In this document: piece by piece, positions 27,265-38,037 of the stretch
Layout of the letters: every line of letters starts with the position of its first letter
Numbering within the stretch: the stretch's first letter is position 1
DNA from: Tritrichomonas musculus
Taxonomy: Eukaryota > Parabasalia > Tritrichomonadida > Tritrichomonadidae
NCBI GenBank assembly: GCA_039105265.1
Contig: JAPFFF010000024.1
Coordinates: 248,001-312,000 of the forward strand
DNA: 64,000 nt
Direction: 5' to 3'
The notes under the pieces: generated by a model
Told to the model about the DNA's origin: nothing
Seen by the model: only the letters and a program-made list of their open reading frames with translations
Databases searched by the model: none
Translations under genes and position numbers: made by a program

Positions 27265-28341
27265 ATGTCAGAAGAACTTCATACGATTGTCATTGATAAT
27301 GGATCTGGTATGATGAAAGCAGGCTGGGCAGGTGAAGAAATTCCAAAATCTGTTTTTCCCTCAATTGTTTCTCATGCTCAAAATAATATATTTTTTGGTG
27401 ATCAAGCCCTTCTACATCAAATTAATGCTTATATTCGGTATCCAATTCAGCGTGGATCAATTAATGATTGGGATAATCTTGAAAAAATATATGAATATAT
27501 TTTCCAGAGAGTACTCAAAACAGATTCTTCAAAGAATCCGATACTAATAACTCGTTCATACGGCAATCCAAAAGAAGAAAGTGAAAAAATGATTGAATTA
27601 ATGTTTGAAACATTTAATGTTCCATCTTTTTACACATCATATCAGAGCAGGTTATCTTTATGCGCATCTGGAAGAACTAATGGTATAGTATTAGAAATAG
27701 GAGATGGCACTACCCAAGTAATGTCAACTTTTGATGGAGAAATAATTCAACATGCTTCAACAAAAATAAACTTTGGAGGAACAGACATAACAAATTATAT
27801 CCAGAGAATGCTCTTTGATAAAGGATGTGATAGAACATGTAAATCCAATACATTCGAAGAAATAAAAGAAAAATACTGTTATGTTAAACTAAATTATGAT
27901 GATCAAAATGAAAAAGGAAATATTGATTATATCCTTCCTGATGGCAACACTATTACAATAGATAGAGAACGATATACTGCTCCTGAACTTTTATTTAGGC
28001 CAGATTATAATGGCCTTCTAAAAGTTGGAATTCATGATTTGATTTTCGATAATATTCAAAAAGTAAATTCGGATGCCCGAAAAGATTTGTATGCCAATAT
28101 TGTTCTTTCGGGAGGTTCAACAATGTTTGATGGATTACCAGAAAGAATTGAAGAAGAAATCATTAAAAAGGCTCCTCCAACAATGAAAGTCAAAATAGTT
28201 GCTCCTCAGGAGCGCAAAGTGACAGCATGGATTGGAGGATCAATAGTAGCTTCTTTATCAACATTTCCTGATATGCTAATTACAAGGGAAGAATATGATG
28301 ATGCTGGTGCTGCAATCGTAAACAGAAAATGCTATTGCTAA
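27265..28341 (+). CDS. Divergent actin-like protein, copy 1
   Basis: 358 codons, intronless. Actin signatures: the phosphate-binding loop DNGSGMMKAGWAGEEIPKS (about residues 11-29), YPIQRGSINDWDNLEKIYEY (actin has YPIEHG and WDDMEKIW), MFETFNVPSFY, LCASGRTNGIVLEIGDGTTQ (second phosphate loop) and VLSGGSTMFDGLPERIEEEI. The length is slightly below the 375 of conventional actin, with gaps in the subdomain 2 and 4 regions. It is too diverged to be the main cytoskeletal actin, so an orphan actin or actin-related protein is likely. It ends in NRKCYC rather than the conventional RKCF. Tandem with the gene at 29111. Confidence 0.9.
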   Translation: MSEELHTIVIDNGSGMMKAGWAGEEIPKSVFPSIVSHAQNNIFFGDQALLHQINAYIRYPIQRGSINDWDNLEKIYEYIFQRVLKTDSSKNPILITRSYGNPKEESEKMIELMFETFNVPSFYTSYQSRLSLCASGRTNGIVLEIGDGTTQVMSTFDGEIIQHASTKINFGGTDITNYIQRMLFDKGCDRTCKSNTFEEIKEKYCYVKLNYDDQNEKGNIDYILPDGNTITIDRERYTAPELLFRPDYNGLLKVGIHDLIFDNIQKVNSDARKDLYANIVLSGGSTMFDGLPERIEEEIIKKAPPTMKVKIVAPQERKVTAWIGGSIVASLSTFPDMLITREEYDDAGAAIVNRKCYC

Positions 28342-28475
28342 TAAAAATGAACATCTTTTGATCGTTTTTTGTTCAATTTTTTGCCAGAGATCTCTTTCAT
28401 CTTTTTTTTCATTTTTATCACATAATTTAGTTCAACATAACAGTATTTTTTTTTTATTTCTTAAACATATAGAGT

Positions 28476-28568
28476 TTGCATGTTCTATCACATCTCCTTT
28501 GAATTGGATACCAAATTAAAGCATTGACTCGATGTAGAATTGAATCATCACCAATATATAAATTCAAA
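28476..28568 (-). pseudogene. Inverted scrap of a third actin-like gene
   Basis: On the minus strand the DNA reads NLYIGDDSILHRVNAL, then a YPIQR motif, matching the actin-like copies (NLYIGDGAL, RYPIQRG). It then jumps directly to a short CDRTCK stretch that lies about 120 residues later in those genes. It is therefore an internally deleted, inverted fragment of about 90 bp sitting between the two intact copies. Confidence 0.65.
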
Positions 28569-28997
28569 GGAGATATCAATGATAATAGTAACAATCGGAT
28601 AAGATCATTTATCGGATGGTTAAAAAAAAAATATCCCCGACAATAATTATTGAAACTAACTGATTATTATCATCTAAATTTTTAATTTTTTCGATTTAGG
28701 TTAATCTCAAAACTAATTTTTGTAGTATATTTCCACCAATATACAGTATTTCGATAACAAATAATCAATATTAGCAAGCATCATAATATGAAGAAATTGG
28801 AAGAGATTAAAGAAAAGACAAAAGATGCGCATGAAAAAAGTTGTAATAATAATGAAATAATGAATCCTATTTATCATTTCCATCCTACTTTTGGATTTAT
28901 ATTTGATTGAAGAAAAAATTTGAATGTAATTGAATTATTTTGAATGTCAAATAACGATCAAAAATGGTAAAGCAAATGTTTTCTTAAAAATTTATCT

Positions 28998-29110
28998 CAA
29001 TTCAGAACGAAAACAAGACAAACTTTTTCAATGAATCATTTAATTACATATATGATCACATATGAAAACAAACTTTTTGAATATTTAATGGTAATTCAAT
29101 ATTTAAGATC
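28998..29110 (+). promoter_or_regulatory. 113-bp upstream region, second identical copy
   Basis: Identical to 27152-27264 and ending at the ATG at 29111. Identity also runs through the first roughly 60 bp of coding sequence with one or two changes, and then divergence rises sharply. Confidence 0.8.
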
Positions 29111-30229
29111 ATGTCAGAAGAGCTTCATACGATTGTCATTGATAATGGATCTGGGATGATGAAAGCAGGCTGGGCAGGTGAAGAAATCCCAAAATCTGTT
29201 TTTCCGACAATTCTTTCTGATACTCTTGATAACTTATATATTGGCGACGGTGCCCTTCAATATCGAGCCTATTCTTCAATTCGGTATCCAATTCAGCGTG
29301 GATCAATTACTGATTGGGGAGATCTTCAAAAAATATATGACTATATTTTTCGGTGTGTACTCGAAACAGATTCTTCAAAGAATCCGACACTAATAACTCG
29401 TCCATACGGCAATCCAAAAGAAGAAAGTGAAAAAATGATTGAATTAATGTTTGAAACATTTAATGTTCCATCTTTTTACACAGGCTATCAGAGTAAGTTA
29501 TCTTTATGCGCATCTGGAAGAACTAATGGTATAGTCTTAGAAATAGGAGATGGCATTACACAAGTAATGTCAATTATAAAAGACAAAATAATTCCAAATG
29601 CTTCAACAAAAATAAACTTTGGAGGAGCAGATATAACAAATTATATCCAGAGAATGCTCTTTGATAAAGGATGCGATCAAACATGTAAATTTCAGACATT
29701 CCAAGAAATAAAAGAAAAATATTGTTATGTTAAAAATTATGGTAAAGATCAAATTAATTTTATACCAGGTGTCAATAATCATGATGTTAGAAATGATAGA
29801 GGAAAAGTTGATTTTTGTCTTCCTGATGGCAATACAATTGTTTTAGATAACGAAAGAAGTATAGCTCCTGAACTCTTATTTGAACCTCATTATAATTTTT
29901 TGAATAACAATGGAATTCATGATTTGATTTTCGAAAATATTCAAAAAGCAAATTCCGATGATAGAAAAGATTTGTATGCAAATATTGTTCTTTCAGGAGG
30001 TTCAACAATGTTTGAAGGACTGCCAGAAAGAATTGAAGAAGAAATATACCAAAGAGCTCCTTCAACATTGAAAGTTAAAGTAATTGCTCCTCCTGAGCGC
30101 AAAGTGGGAGCTTGGTTCGGAGGATCAATAGTAGCTTCTTTTATATCATTTCCTCATATGTTAATTACAAAAGACGAATATAATGACTCTGGTGCTGCAA
30201 TCGTAAACAGAAAATGCTTTTACTATTAA
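29111..30229 (+). CDS. Divergent actin-like protein, copy 2
   Basis: 372 codons, intronless, with the same motifs as copy 1 (DNGSGMMKAGWAG; IRYPIQRGSITDWGDLQKIYDY; CASGRTNGIVLEIGDGITQ; VLSGGSTMFEGLPERIEEEI). It is about 14 codons longer because of an insertion around residues 215-230 (KDQINFIPGVNNHDVRND). The first 28 residues are the same as copy 1. The regions around residues 30-55 and 200-245 differ most, and these map to exposed parts of the actin fold. It is clearly a tandem duplicate. Expression cannot be judged from sequence, but the conserved upstream block suggests the same control. Confidence 0.9.
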   Translation: MSEELHTIVIDNGSGMMKAGWAGEEIPKSVFPTILSDTLDNLYIGDGALQYRAYSSIRYPIQRGSITDWGDLQKIYDYIFRCVLETDSSKNPTLITRPYGNPKEESEKMIELMFETFNVPSFYTGYQSKLSLCASGRTNGIVLEIGDGITQVMSIIKDKIIPNASTKINFGGADITNYIQRMLFDKGCDQTCKFQTFQEIKEKYCYVKNYGKDQINFIPGVNNHDVRNDRGKVDFCLPDGNTIVLDNERSIAPELLFEPHYNFLNNNGIHDLIFENIQKANSDDRKDLYANIVLSGGSTMFEGLPERIEEEIYQRAPSTLKVKVIAPPERKVGAWFGGSIVASFISFPHMLITKDEYNDSGAAIVNRKCFYY

Positions 30230-30382
30230 AATGAAGCCTTTTTAGTCATTTTTTATTATATCTTTTTTACAAGAGATTTCTCTATTCTTTTCAATCTATA
30301 ATATTTTTTTTTTATGATTTGATCAATAAATAAATTGAAGAAAACTCAATATTTCACAATTTCACTATTTGAATTTAAAAGA

Positions 30383-31370
30383 TTAATATCTAGTTCTTAA
30401 ATTTGTCAAAAAAGAAAGGAGTTTTTTTTCAATCAAAAAACATGACAAACTTTTTGCAAATAAAATATAGTGTGGTGGAAAAAACTGCGTTTTGAGGACA
30501 AAACTATGTTTTCTCGATGAATATTCAATATTTTTTAATAAAAGTTTGTATGCCAACCAAGATAAACAGCCATCGATTTGTATGTATTTGATATATCTGT
30601 AGAATTCACCTTTTTTCATGCATTCAAAATGACCAGAAAAGTCGCATACATTCATTTCATCGACTTTTTCTTTGTAATCGATCAATTCCCACTTTTCGTG
30701 ATCATTCGATCCCATGAATTTCCATGTTTTTGGCTGAAATCGATCTTTCATTTTATACAATGCTTGAATTGTGTATGATGTCATGCTTTTTTTTCTGCTA
30801 CAAAAGTCCCATTCAATCCAGGCATGCTGTTTTGATACTCCAAGACACATATAACCTTGGGAAGTATTTGTTTCATCGAATAATAATAAATTGTCAATTG
30901 GATAATTTGGATAATGTTGACTTCCACCAATGAGTTTTATTTCTTCAACACTTCCTTTTGCTTTATCACGCATGTATGATATTATACCAGAAAATTTATT
31001 ATTATCGACATATTCGCATTCGATGATAATAGAGTTGTAATCAGGTTAATCGTTTTCATCTTCAAAAATTGAAATCATTCTGTTGCACAGATACATTTTG
31101 TCATCACTGATCATTTGGTTTTCTTCTCCAGTGATCATTCTTGAAATGACATCAATGATATCCGCTGATTTGATTTGATTCATTTCATTGATGATGAATC
31201 ATTTCTGTATTTGTCATCAATAACTTTTGAAAGAACACGTGCTTGATTTTTTGTTGTTCTAAAAATGATTCTTTTTTCTTTTTGAATTACAACATCATCA
31301 TTTGTTTCTTTTGAATATTTTATTTGGAATATTATTTTAAATTCATGACTTTTAAGAGTAGGTTGAAAAA
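30383..31370 (-). pseudogene. BTB / F5/8C (discoidin-like) protein, decayed
   Basis: The 196-codon frame (30973-30383) has the F5/8C-like pattern of trichomonad BTB proteins: LIGGSQHYPNYPIDNLLLFDETN, then HAWIEWDFCSRKK, TIQALYKMKDRFQPKTWKFMGSNDHEKWELID and GEFYRYIKYIQID. Upstream, the same strand still shows coding traces typical of the preceding BTB/BACK part (YSKETNDDVVIQKEKRII; NQARVLSKVIDD; RMITGEENQMISDD), interrupted by a stop (TAA near 31,048) and at least one frame change near 31,180. The C-terminus after about residue 150 does not look like the family. I read a host gene that has become a pseudogene. Confidence 0.6.
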
Positions 31371-31846
31371 AAAACGGCAGATTTTTTTGGAAAATCCTTT
31401 GATATATAAAAAATATATAGTATTCTGAATTAAAATTTTCTTTTATAAAGGTTTTCGTCTGTCTTATTTTGAAAAATAAAATAAAATAAAATCTGATGAA
31501 TTGTATGCGTTTTTTTCAATTAGAAAGATTTTGAATATATTAATATATATTATATAATATGTTTATAAATATTCTTTGGGTAGAATAAAAACCATTATAT
31601 TGTATATTGAGATATTTACATTTTTTTAAAAAAAGAAATAAAAAATTGATCTTATTTTTATATACAGTTTGCCCATATGTTTCGAACTACCTAAAAATTA
31701 TTATCTACGATGTAATATATTATATATAAATTTTTGATTTTGTTCTTCACTTTCAGTTAATTCAAAAAAACACAAATTTGTAAATAATAAATTTTTATAA
31801 AATTAATTTCTATTCAATATTTCAGTTGGCATTCAATATTTTAAAT
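31371..31846. other. AT-rich host intergenic region
   Basis: About 475 bp of low-complexity AT sequence. No gene, repeat or RNA seen. Confidence 0.5.
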
Positions 31847-32168
31847 ATGCTATTTGAAAAACGCAGCTTTCAGTGAATACTCTTCACTAGAAGAAATTTC
31901 AATTCCTTCTTCTGTAAAATACATCGGCATCAGCGCTTTCGAAGATTGTTCTTCATTAATAAAAATTACGATCCTATCATCAGTTGAAGAACTTGCATCA
32001 TCTGCTTTCGAATGCTGTTCATCTTTGAAAGAAGTGATATTTGAAAAGCCATCTGTTATTAAAAAAATGAGCTCTTACACATTTATGAAATGTATATCTT
32101 TGACATATTTTGATATTCCTGAAAATTTACTTGTTGATGATTCAAATAACAAATGCATCTTAATCTAA
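31847..32168 (+). pseudogene. BspA-type leucine-rich repeat gene fragment
   Basis: About 104 codons encode three to four 23-residue BspA-type (TpLRR) repeats, e.g. SLEEISIPSSVKYIGISAFEDCS and SLKEVIFEKPSVIKKMSSYTFMKCI. BspA-like proteins are a very large, mostly surface-associated family in trichomonads and usually hold many more repeats. No ATG is in frame at the 5' end, so this is a gene remnant rather than a complete gene. It ends in a natural-looking stop. Confidence 0.65.
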
Positions 32169-32968
32169 ATACATATTTTATATATTAAAAAAATCATATT
32201 TCACCTAATCTAATTAGATACTTAATGAAGAGAAATAATAGTAATAAACTTTTTTTAAATAAATGCTCTTAATATTTAATTAATGATTGTATTTTTATTT
32301 AATTCAAGATTGTAATATAATCTTTGAGATTTCTCCTAAGTTTAATGTTTGATCCATATTTTTTAGTATATCCTGCTAAAAATACAATTTGAACATTTTT
32401 GTTCATGCTCTTAATCATTTTTAATATTTGATTTATATGGATCAATCTCCAGAATTTGGCTCATTGGATGCAAAGAAAATACATTTTTGGTGCATTCTAT
32501 TCACATTCTTTGAGCAGTTCGACCAATTTCAATTTGTGAAGCAATATGGCTTGGATCTCCTAATATTAAAATATAAGATCAAAAATTTTTAACTTGGTTC
32601 TTAGCGGTTGAAATTCCTTGTTTTGTAAATTTGTTTCCTTTGGCTGTTTTTCGATGATTTGTCTTAATAAAAACCTTTCTTCAATCCACTGAATCTCTTA
32701 CCAATTATTAGATAAAAAGATTGATTTCTATCCAAATGCTGACCGAAAAAATACAACAATATCTGGAAACTAAAACTGCTGTATTACATGTAAACAACTA
32801 TTCATTCAAAGTTTTTCTGATCTCAAAGTAAAAAATATTAAGTCAATGAATTATATAATTCTAGATTTTAAAAAATGCATTGTTATAGAAAAAAAATATT
32901 TAGTATTTCATATTTTAATAAGATAATCATTCATCTTTGGAATAAAATTTTATTTCAATTTAAGTTGC
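32169..32968. other. AT-rich region with decayed coding traces
   Basis: No open gene. The minus strand between about 32,300 and 32,690 reads like degenerate coding sequence in several frames (pieces such as ERFLLRQIIEKQPKE and NVQIVFLAGYTKKYG). I cannot assign a family. Confidence 0.35.
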
Positions 32969-35023
32969 TTAGTGTTGATAGCGGGCTGGCGTGTTTGGTG
33001 TGTTTGGCGGCGGATCTCCACCGATGAAAACAGCACTCATATACTCACCTGCAACACAGAATGTGGCACCGCCTGTGATCGTCGTCTCTGTTGGCGAATA
33101 AACGTGTTCGTCGCTTGGGCCACCCCTGAGGAGGAGTTGCCCATACCAGTTGTATCCACAGGCGAGGACTCTGCCTTCACGCGTCTCGAAAAGTGAATGA
33201 TTATATCCGGCGTAGGCTGCCCTGATTTCGTGGCCAGAAAGTGACGAAATCTCTGTGAACGAGGGAACTTCACTTCTTCCTTCCTCAAAGCCGAGCTGGC
33301 CATAACCGTTTGATCCACGCCCAAAGACTCGGCCTCCACTGCTGACTGCCAGGCAGTGACTGTACGAGCCAGACAGCCAGACGACTTTTTGGCCTGACAG
33401 TTCTGAAACCTCTGAAAATTTGAGGGCGCAGCTTCCTGATTCGACGGCTGACGCGAAGACCCGCCCGCTCCAGCTCAGCGCAAAAACGGATTTTTCGAGG
33501 CAGGCAACCATCGTCGCCTTCTCGCCGCCAGGAAGAGAAACAGCATCGACGCGTGACGATGGCGATTTTCTGACTGAGTCACGGTTGATGAAGATGACTT
33601 CACCGTCGGCGCAGATCGCAGCTGCATGATAAAGACCGCCGAAAAGTGACACTGGTTCGTGGCTGCCGATGTCAAGAAAAACTGGGGTGCCACCGTTTAT
33701 TCCATAATCGCAGAAAACGAGCTGCCTCCCGCTCCCACAACTTTTTGTGAACATGTAGAGAGTGCCGCTGGCAGTGCAGACAGCAGAAAGAGGCGCCAGC
33801 GGACGACCGCTGCTGTCATTCATCGAAAATTCTTTAAATCGGCTGATGCCTGTCTTCTCGAGCGAGCCGCTGATTCGGCCGTCGTTGCGGCCAACTCCGA
33901 CCAGAGAGCCGGAACGAGTGACAGAAACCGAGTGGATGCAGTAGGCCGAGTAAGACAGGAGCGAAGACGGATCCAGCTGCAAATTCTGAGGAGGGTGGAT
34001 GACTGCATTATTATGCTTGTCTTTGCTGGGGTTTTCGCCAATCTGGCGGTATTCATCATATCCGCCAACGACGATATTTTCAGCGTATCGTTGAATGTGA
34101 CGATAGAAACCGTTTCCTTCTCTTTCGTTTGACTTGGACGATTTTTGCAGTGGCTCTTTCGTGCTGAAGTAGAAGCACTTCCTGATTTTGTTCCAGAGTG
34201 GGACTGTCATTTCATTCGGATTGAATTTGGCAATGAAATCTTTCAATTTGGATTCACTCAAAAAGTCAAAATTGACCTCTTCATAGAAATAAATGTCATT
34301 AAAACCGCATTTCTTTGAAAATTCGCAATTTTCTTCTTTTTCTTCTTTTTCTTCTTCTTCATCTTTTTTGCTCGTGAATTTGTCAATCAGGTCAAGGAGC
34401 CAGTCTTCGCTTTCAATCGTCAGTTTGGCGCTTTTCAAAATTGAATAAAAAACCGTCCTAGAAAGGTCAATTATTTGATCGGTATCAATCGAATATAATT
34501 TGGATGCAATGTATTCAATAGTTTTACTCTGATTCCACATTCCTGCTAAATCTGAATTCATTTCAAGAAATGAAACAAATCCCAGTTTCTCGCTGATTTT
34601 CTTCTCAAAATTTTCTTCGTCGTCGTCATCATCGGCTGCAAAAAGTTCGTCAAGTTTCGTGAACATCTCTTTGTTTTTTAAAAGAATAGAGATGATTTGA
34701 AGCTGAAAACATTCTTCTTTGTCGATATCAATCGTGTAGCCTTTACTGATCGATTCAAAAAGAGAAAAGACTTCTTCATTCATTTTAGTTAAATAGTTCG
34801 TTTTCGACTGATTGGTAGAATTATTGTTAGAAAAATGAATGGAAGTAATTGTTGGATCTGATTGATGAATTTGGGAAACATATGGTGAAATAAATTCTGC
34901 AAAGAGATTTTTCATTTGGATCTCGTGCTCTCCAAAAATAAATTTAAAGTCATCCCCATAACTTTGATTTTGGACTAGATTTTTTAATCCTGCTGATGAT
35001 AATATGAACGATTTCTTGCTCAT
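32969..35023 (-). CDS. RCC1-repeat protein with BTB-like N-terminus
   Basis: 684 codons, one frame. Residues 1-110 (KKSFILSSAG; FKFIFGEHEIQMKNLFAEFISPYVS) look like the BTB-like region common in trichomonad proteins; an acidic coiled stretch with DEEEEKEEKEE follows. From about residue 305 there are RCC1-type blades (GGYDEYRQIG, VGRNDGRISG, GGRVFGRGSNGYGQLGF, GRVLACGYNWYGQL), and the end is Gly/Pro-rich (GGDPPPNTPNTP), a tail I associate with this trichomonad family. RCC1 propellers bind chromatin or small GTPases; the role here is unknown. The part encoding the blades (about 32.97-34.1 kb) is much richer in GC than the N-terminal part. A TCAAAT initiator-like motif lies just before the ATG. 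Confidence 0.75.
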   Translation of the reverse strand: MSKKSFILSSAGLKNLVQNQSYGDDFKFIFGEHEIQMKNLFAEFISPYVSQIHQSDPTITSIHFSNNNSTNQSKTNYLTKMNEEVFSLFESISKGYTIDIDKEECFQLQIISILLKNKEMFTKLDELFAADDDDDEENFEKKISEKLGFVSFLEMNSDLAGMWNQSKTIEYIASKLYSIDTDQIIDLSRTVFYSILKSAKLTIESEDWLLDLIDKFTSKKDEEEEKEEKEENCEFSKKCGFNDIYFYEEVNFDFLSESKLKDFIAKFNPNEMTVPLWNKIRKCFYFSTKEPLQKSSKSNEREGNGFYRHIQRYAENIVVGGYDEYRQIGENPSKDKHNNAVIHPPQNLQLDPSSLLSYSAYCIHSVSVTRSGSLVGVGRNDGRISGSLEKTGISRFKEFSMNDSSGRPLAPLSAVCTASGTLYMFTKSCGSGRQLVFCDYGINGGTPVFLDIGSHEPVSLFGGLYHAAAICADGEVIFINRDSVRKSPSSRVDAVSLPGGEKATMVACLEKSVFALSWSGRVFASAVESGSCALKFSEVSELSGQKVVWLSGSYSHCLAVSSGGRVFGRGSNGYGQLGFEEGRSEVPSFTEISSLSGHEIRAAYAGYNHSLFETREGRVLACGYNWYGQLLLRGGPSDEHVYSPTETTITGGATFCVAGEYMSAVFIGGDPPPNTPNTPARYQH

Positions 35024-35046
35024 AATAATTTGATAAATTTATGCCA

Positions 35047-35125
35047 TATTTTTTCTCATTCAATTTTTTTACCGAAAAATGTAAATATCACAAAACGTGA
35101 TCGTTTTATCTAAAATCATAAACAG
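35047..35125 (+). repeat. 79-bp direct repeat, left copy
   Basis: Identical by eye to 37764-37842. It contains TTTTTTTACCGAAAAATG and ends in ATCATAAACAG. The two copies bracket the 2.64-kb inverted-repeat element. Confidence 0.9.
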
Positions 35126-35126
35126 A

Positions 35127-37764
35127 TAGGGGATTCAACCGTAAAAAAAGTGACACATTTTTAAAACTTCAATATTTTTTAATAAAAATATTATCATTTT
35201 GTAGATAATTTGCTAAATAATTGAGCATTAATTTTTGGAAAAAAATTGTCTATCATGTCATGAAAGGGAATGGATTTTTTAATTGAATGCTTTTCTTATA
35301 TTTTTTATTTCACATTTCAAACTCAAAAAAATTTAAATAATAATAAATAATAGAGTTTATCCAAATTCCAGTTATTTTAAACCAGATTAAAAAAGGCAGA
35401 TGCATTCATATCATTTTGTTCTAGTATTTTTTTTTATTTATTTCTACGAATTGACAGTTATTTTTTTATCTTCAGTTATCATATTTCACTTCTAAAAAAT
35501 ATCAATGCCAATGCTTTTATTAATACATTAATATTGTAAAGCCAACTTTTTGGATTATTTTTTTTAGTTTAAATAATAAAGATTAGAATTAAAATATTTT
35601 TACATTAAAAATGATATTATTATCACCATTAAATATCAGTTATGAATCATGAAAAAATTTGCGATATTTCTTTATAGATTTTTATAATTGATGTTTGATA
35701 TGATTTGAATCTTTTTCTAAATTCATTAATTTCAAGTATTTTATCATTGAATTTTTAAAAAACAGATATTTTTAAAATTTTATTTTTCCATTTTAAACTA
35801 ATGATAATAAAGAACTAAAAACTCTGCTCATGAACTTCTAACATCTTTTTATCATGTGATATGAACATTTTATTTTTCAAAAATTTTGAAAAAAAAAGGA
35901 TCATTTTTCATATAAATAATAGTTTTTTATTTTTAATAATCATATATTGTTTTTAATAATGTATAAAAAATATAAATAATCTATCAAATTTAAGCAATAT
36001 TTTTTATGTATCTCTATTTTGTAAAAATTACAATTTTTTCATTAAAAAAAACATCTGATTCTCAATGAATAATGTGGAGTATTTGAACTGATAGGTTATC
36101 CATATTCTTCATATAATTTCTCTAATAAATCAATTAGAAAAATAAAAAAATGATGATTGTATATTAAAAATTATGCTGTTTTTAGAGGTTAAAATCAACA
36201 TATGCTATATTTGCTTTAGCAATATCTTGTTAAATAATTCAAATTTATCGAATATTATTGCATTATGTAATACAATAAATACTGTTTTAAGCAATTTTAT
36301 ATTATTCTTAGTTATTCCCTGGATCATTTTCTAAACCAGTAGCATTATTTTCATTTAATTTTATCTCAGAGCATTGGCTTGACAGCATAGTTAAAATAGT
36401 ATTATATTATTTTATGAATTGTAAAAGTATATAACAATATTATTTATTTATTAGTGTATGTGTTTAGATAATAGATTTTGAAGATAATTGAGTTTTATTT
36501 ATCGTTTCATATTTATGATAGATTATGGCACATTTTAAGAGTAAAAAAAAAAATCAGCCCTGAATTTTTTAATGTCATTAATTTATTTTTATTAATAAAA
36601 AATATTATGTGGAATATTAAAATATTATGCAATATTTCCTATCAATTATTAAGATAATACTATTTTTTAATAAGCAAGTATAAAGTATTCAATTATGGTT
36701 GAAAATTGAATACTTTATGGTAAAATATTAATGAAAAAGTTGTTCAAAGAAAAATAAAATATATGTTTATCTTAAAAAAAAATTCTATAAATGCATTACA
36801 TTTTTTATTTATATAATATATTGCTAGTATAAAATGGAATATTTCTGTATTATATACTTTTTCATCAAAAAAAAACTAAAAATACCTAATTTTGCTAACT
36901 AAAACTATTAAATGGAAAATTTATTAATTAAGTATATGTGTATATTAATAATAAACTGGTTTGTTCCATGAAACACAATTTTCAACTGATTTTTTTGGAT
37001 TATTTTCAAATATCTTATCAATCTAATTTTTTCCTCAATAATGCTATTTTACACAATAAACGAGTTTTTTGGTCAGAATATATCAATTGTATAGTAAAAC
37101 AGTTTTTAAAAATTAAAAACTTATTGAAATATTGTTTGAAAAACAAATTAACGTATATTAACGTATATATAAAATTGAAAAAAATTGTTTTATTTTGTTA
37201 TAGTTGAGGGACTATTCAAATTTATTGATGTATTATATTTATATACCATATAATATAACTATTGTCATATGTCATTTGATATACTCCACTTTTAATCGAA
37301 AAATAGAATAATTGATTGCTATTAAAATTAAATTATTTCAAGTTTTTTTGGTAAAATTCTAAAACTCAGAAAGCAAAAGATATTCAAATTTAAGGATATT
37401 TTTTGAATATATCCATGAAATTAGCAGAAAATCTTTGCATCAAAAAAAAGCTCTCAATATTTTTAAGCATTTTTCTCTGAAATGAGCAGGAATTTTCTTT
37501 AGTTATTTAGGTTTTTAATTGCCCTTGAACCAAAGAATCCGTAGATATGATATGAAGAAAAAATTCAGGCAATTTAAAAATTTTGTCTCCTCTTGCCAAC
37601 TTTCTTTTATTCCCTTTCATGACCCTATAGATATTTTTTTATTATAAGATATATTTTAGAATTAATAAATAATGGAGATATTATTTTAATAATAAAATAA
37701 ACAAAAAAATTAATTTTTAATTTTGATTCAATTTTTTGACACTTTACAAACGGTTGAATCCCCT
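35127..37764. mobile_element. Non-autonomous DNA transposon, 2.64 kb, no gene
   Basis: The left end TAGGGGATTCAACCGT (35127-35142) is perfectly inverted at 37749-37764, and the similarity continues imperfectly through AAGTG(A/T)CA for about 28 bp. The ends begin with TA, so a TA target as in Tc1/mariner is possible. The interior is AT-rich and holds no reading frame longer than about 90 codons and no transposase motif. It lies exactly between two 79-bp direct repeats. Either it inserted at the border of a tandem duplication or the repeats arose with the insertion. Confidence 0.6.
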
Positions 37765-37842
37765 ATTTTTTCTCATTCAATTTTTTTACCGAAAAATGTA
37801 AATATCACAAAACGTGATCGTTTTATCTAAAATCATAAACAG
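37764..37842 (+). repeat. 79-bp direct repeat, right copy
   Basis: Identical to 35047-35125; its first two bases (TA) overlap the end of the inverted-repeat element. Confidence 0.9.
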
Positions 37843-38037
37843 TTTTTGTTTTGGGAAAAAAAAATATCAACTACTTTTTTATTTCCATGAATATTATTCG
37901 TTATATAAAATTTTGAATCAATAGTATTTAGATTGATTTCTGTCAGATCATCAACCATATCCAAAATCTCTGCATCACATTCAATATTGTAAATAATATA
38001 ACAATAAAAAACATAAAATAACAAAATTCAAATATTT

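Noticed and set aside
36938-37207. 89-codon frame inside the 2.64-kb inverted-repeat element
   Set aside because: Low-complexity I/L/N/K/F translation of AT-rich DNA with no motif; not a transposase.
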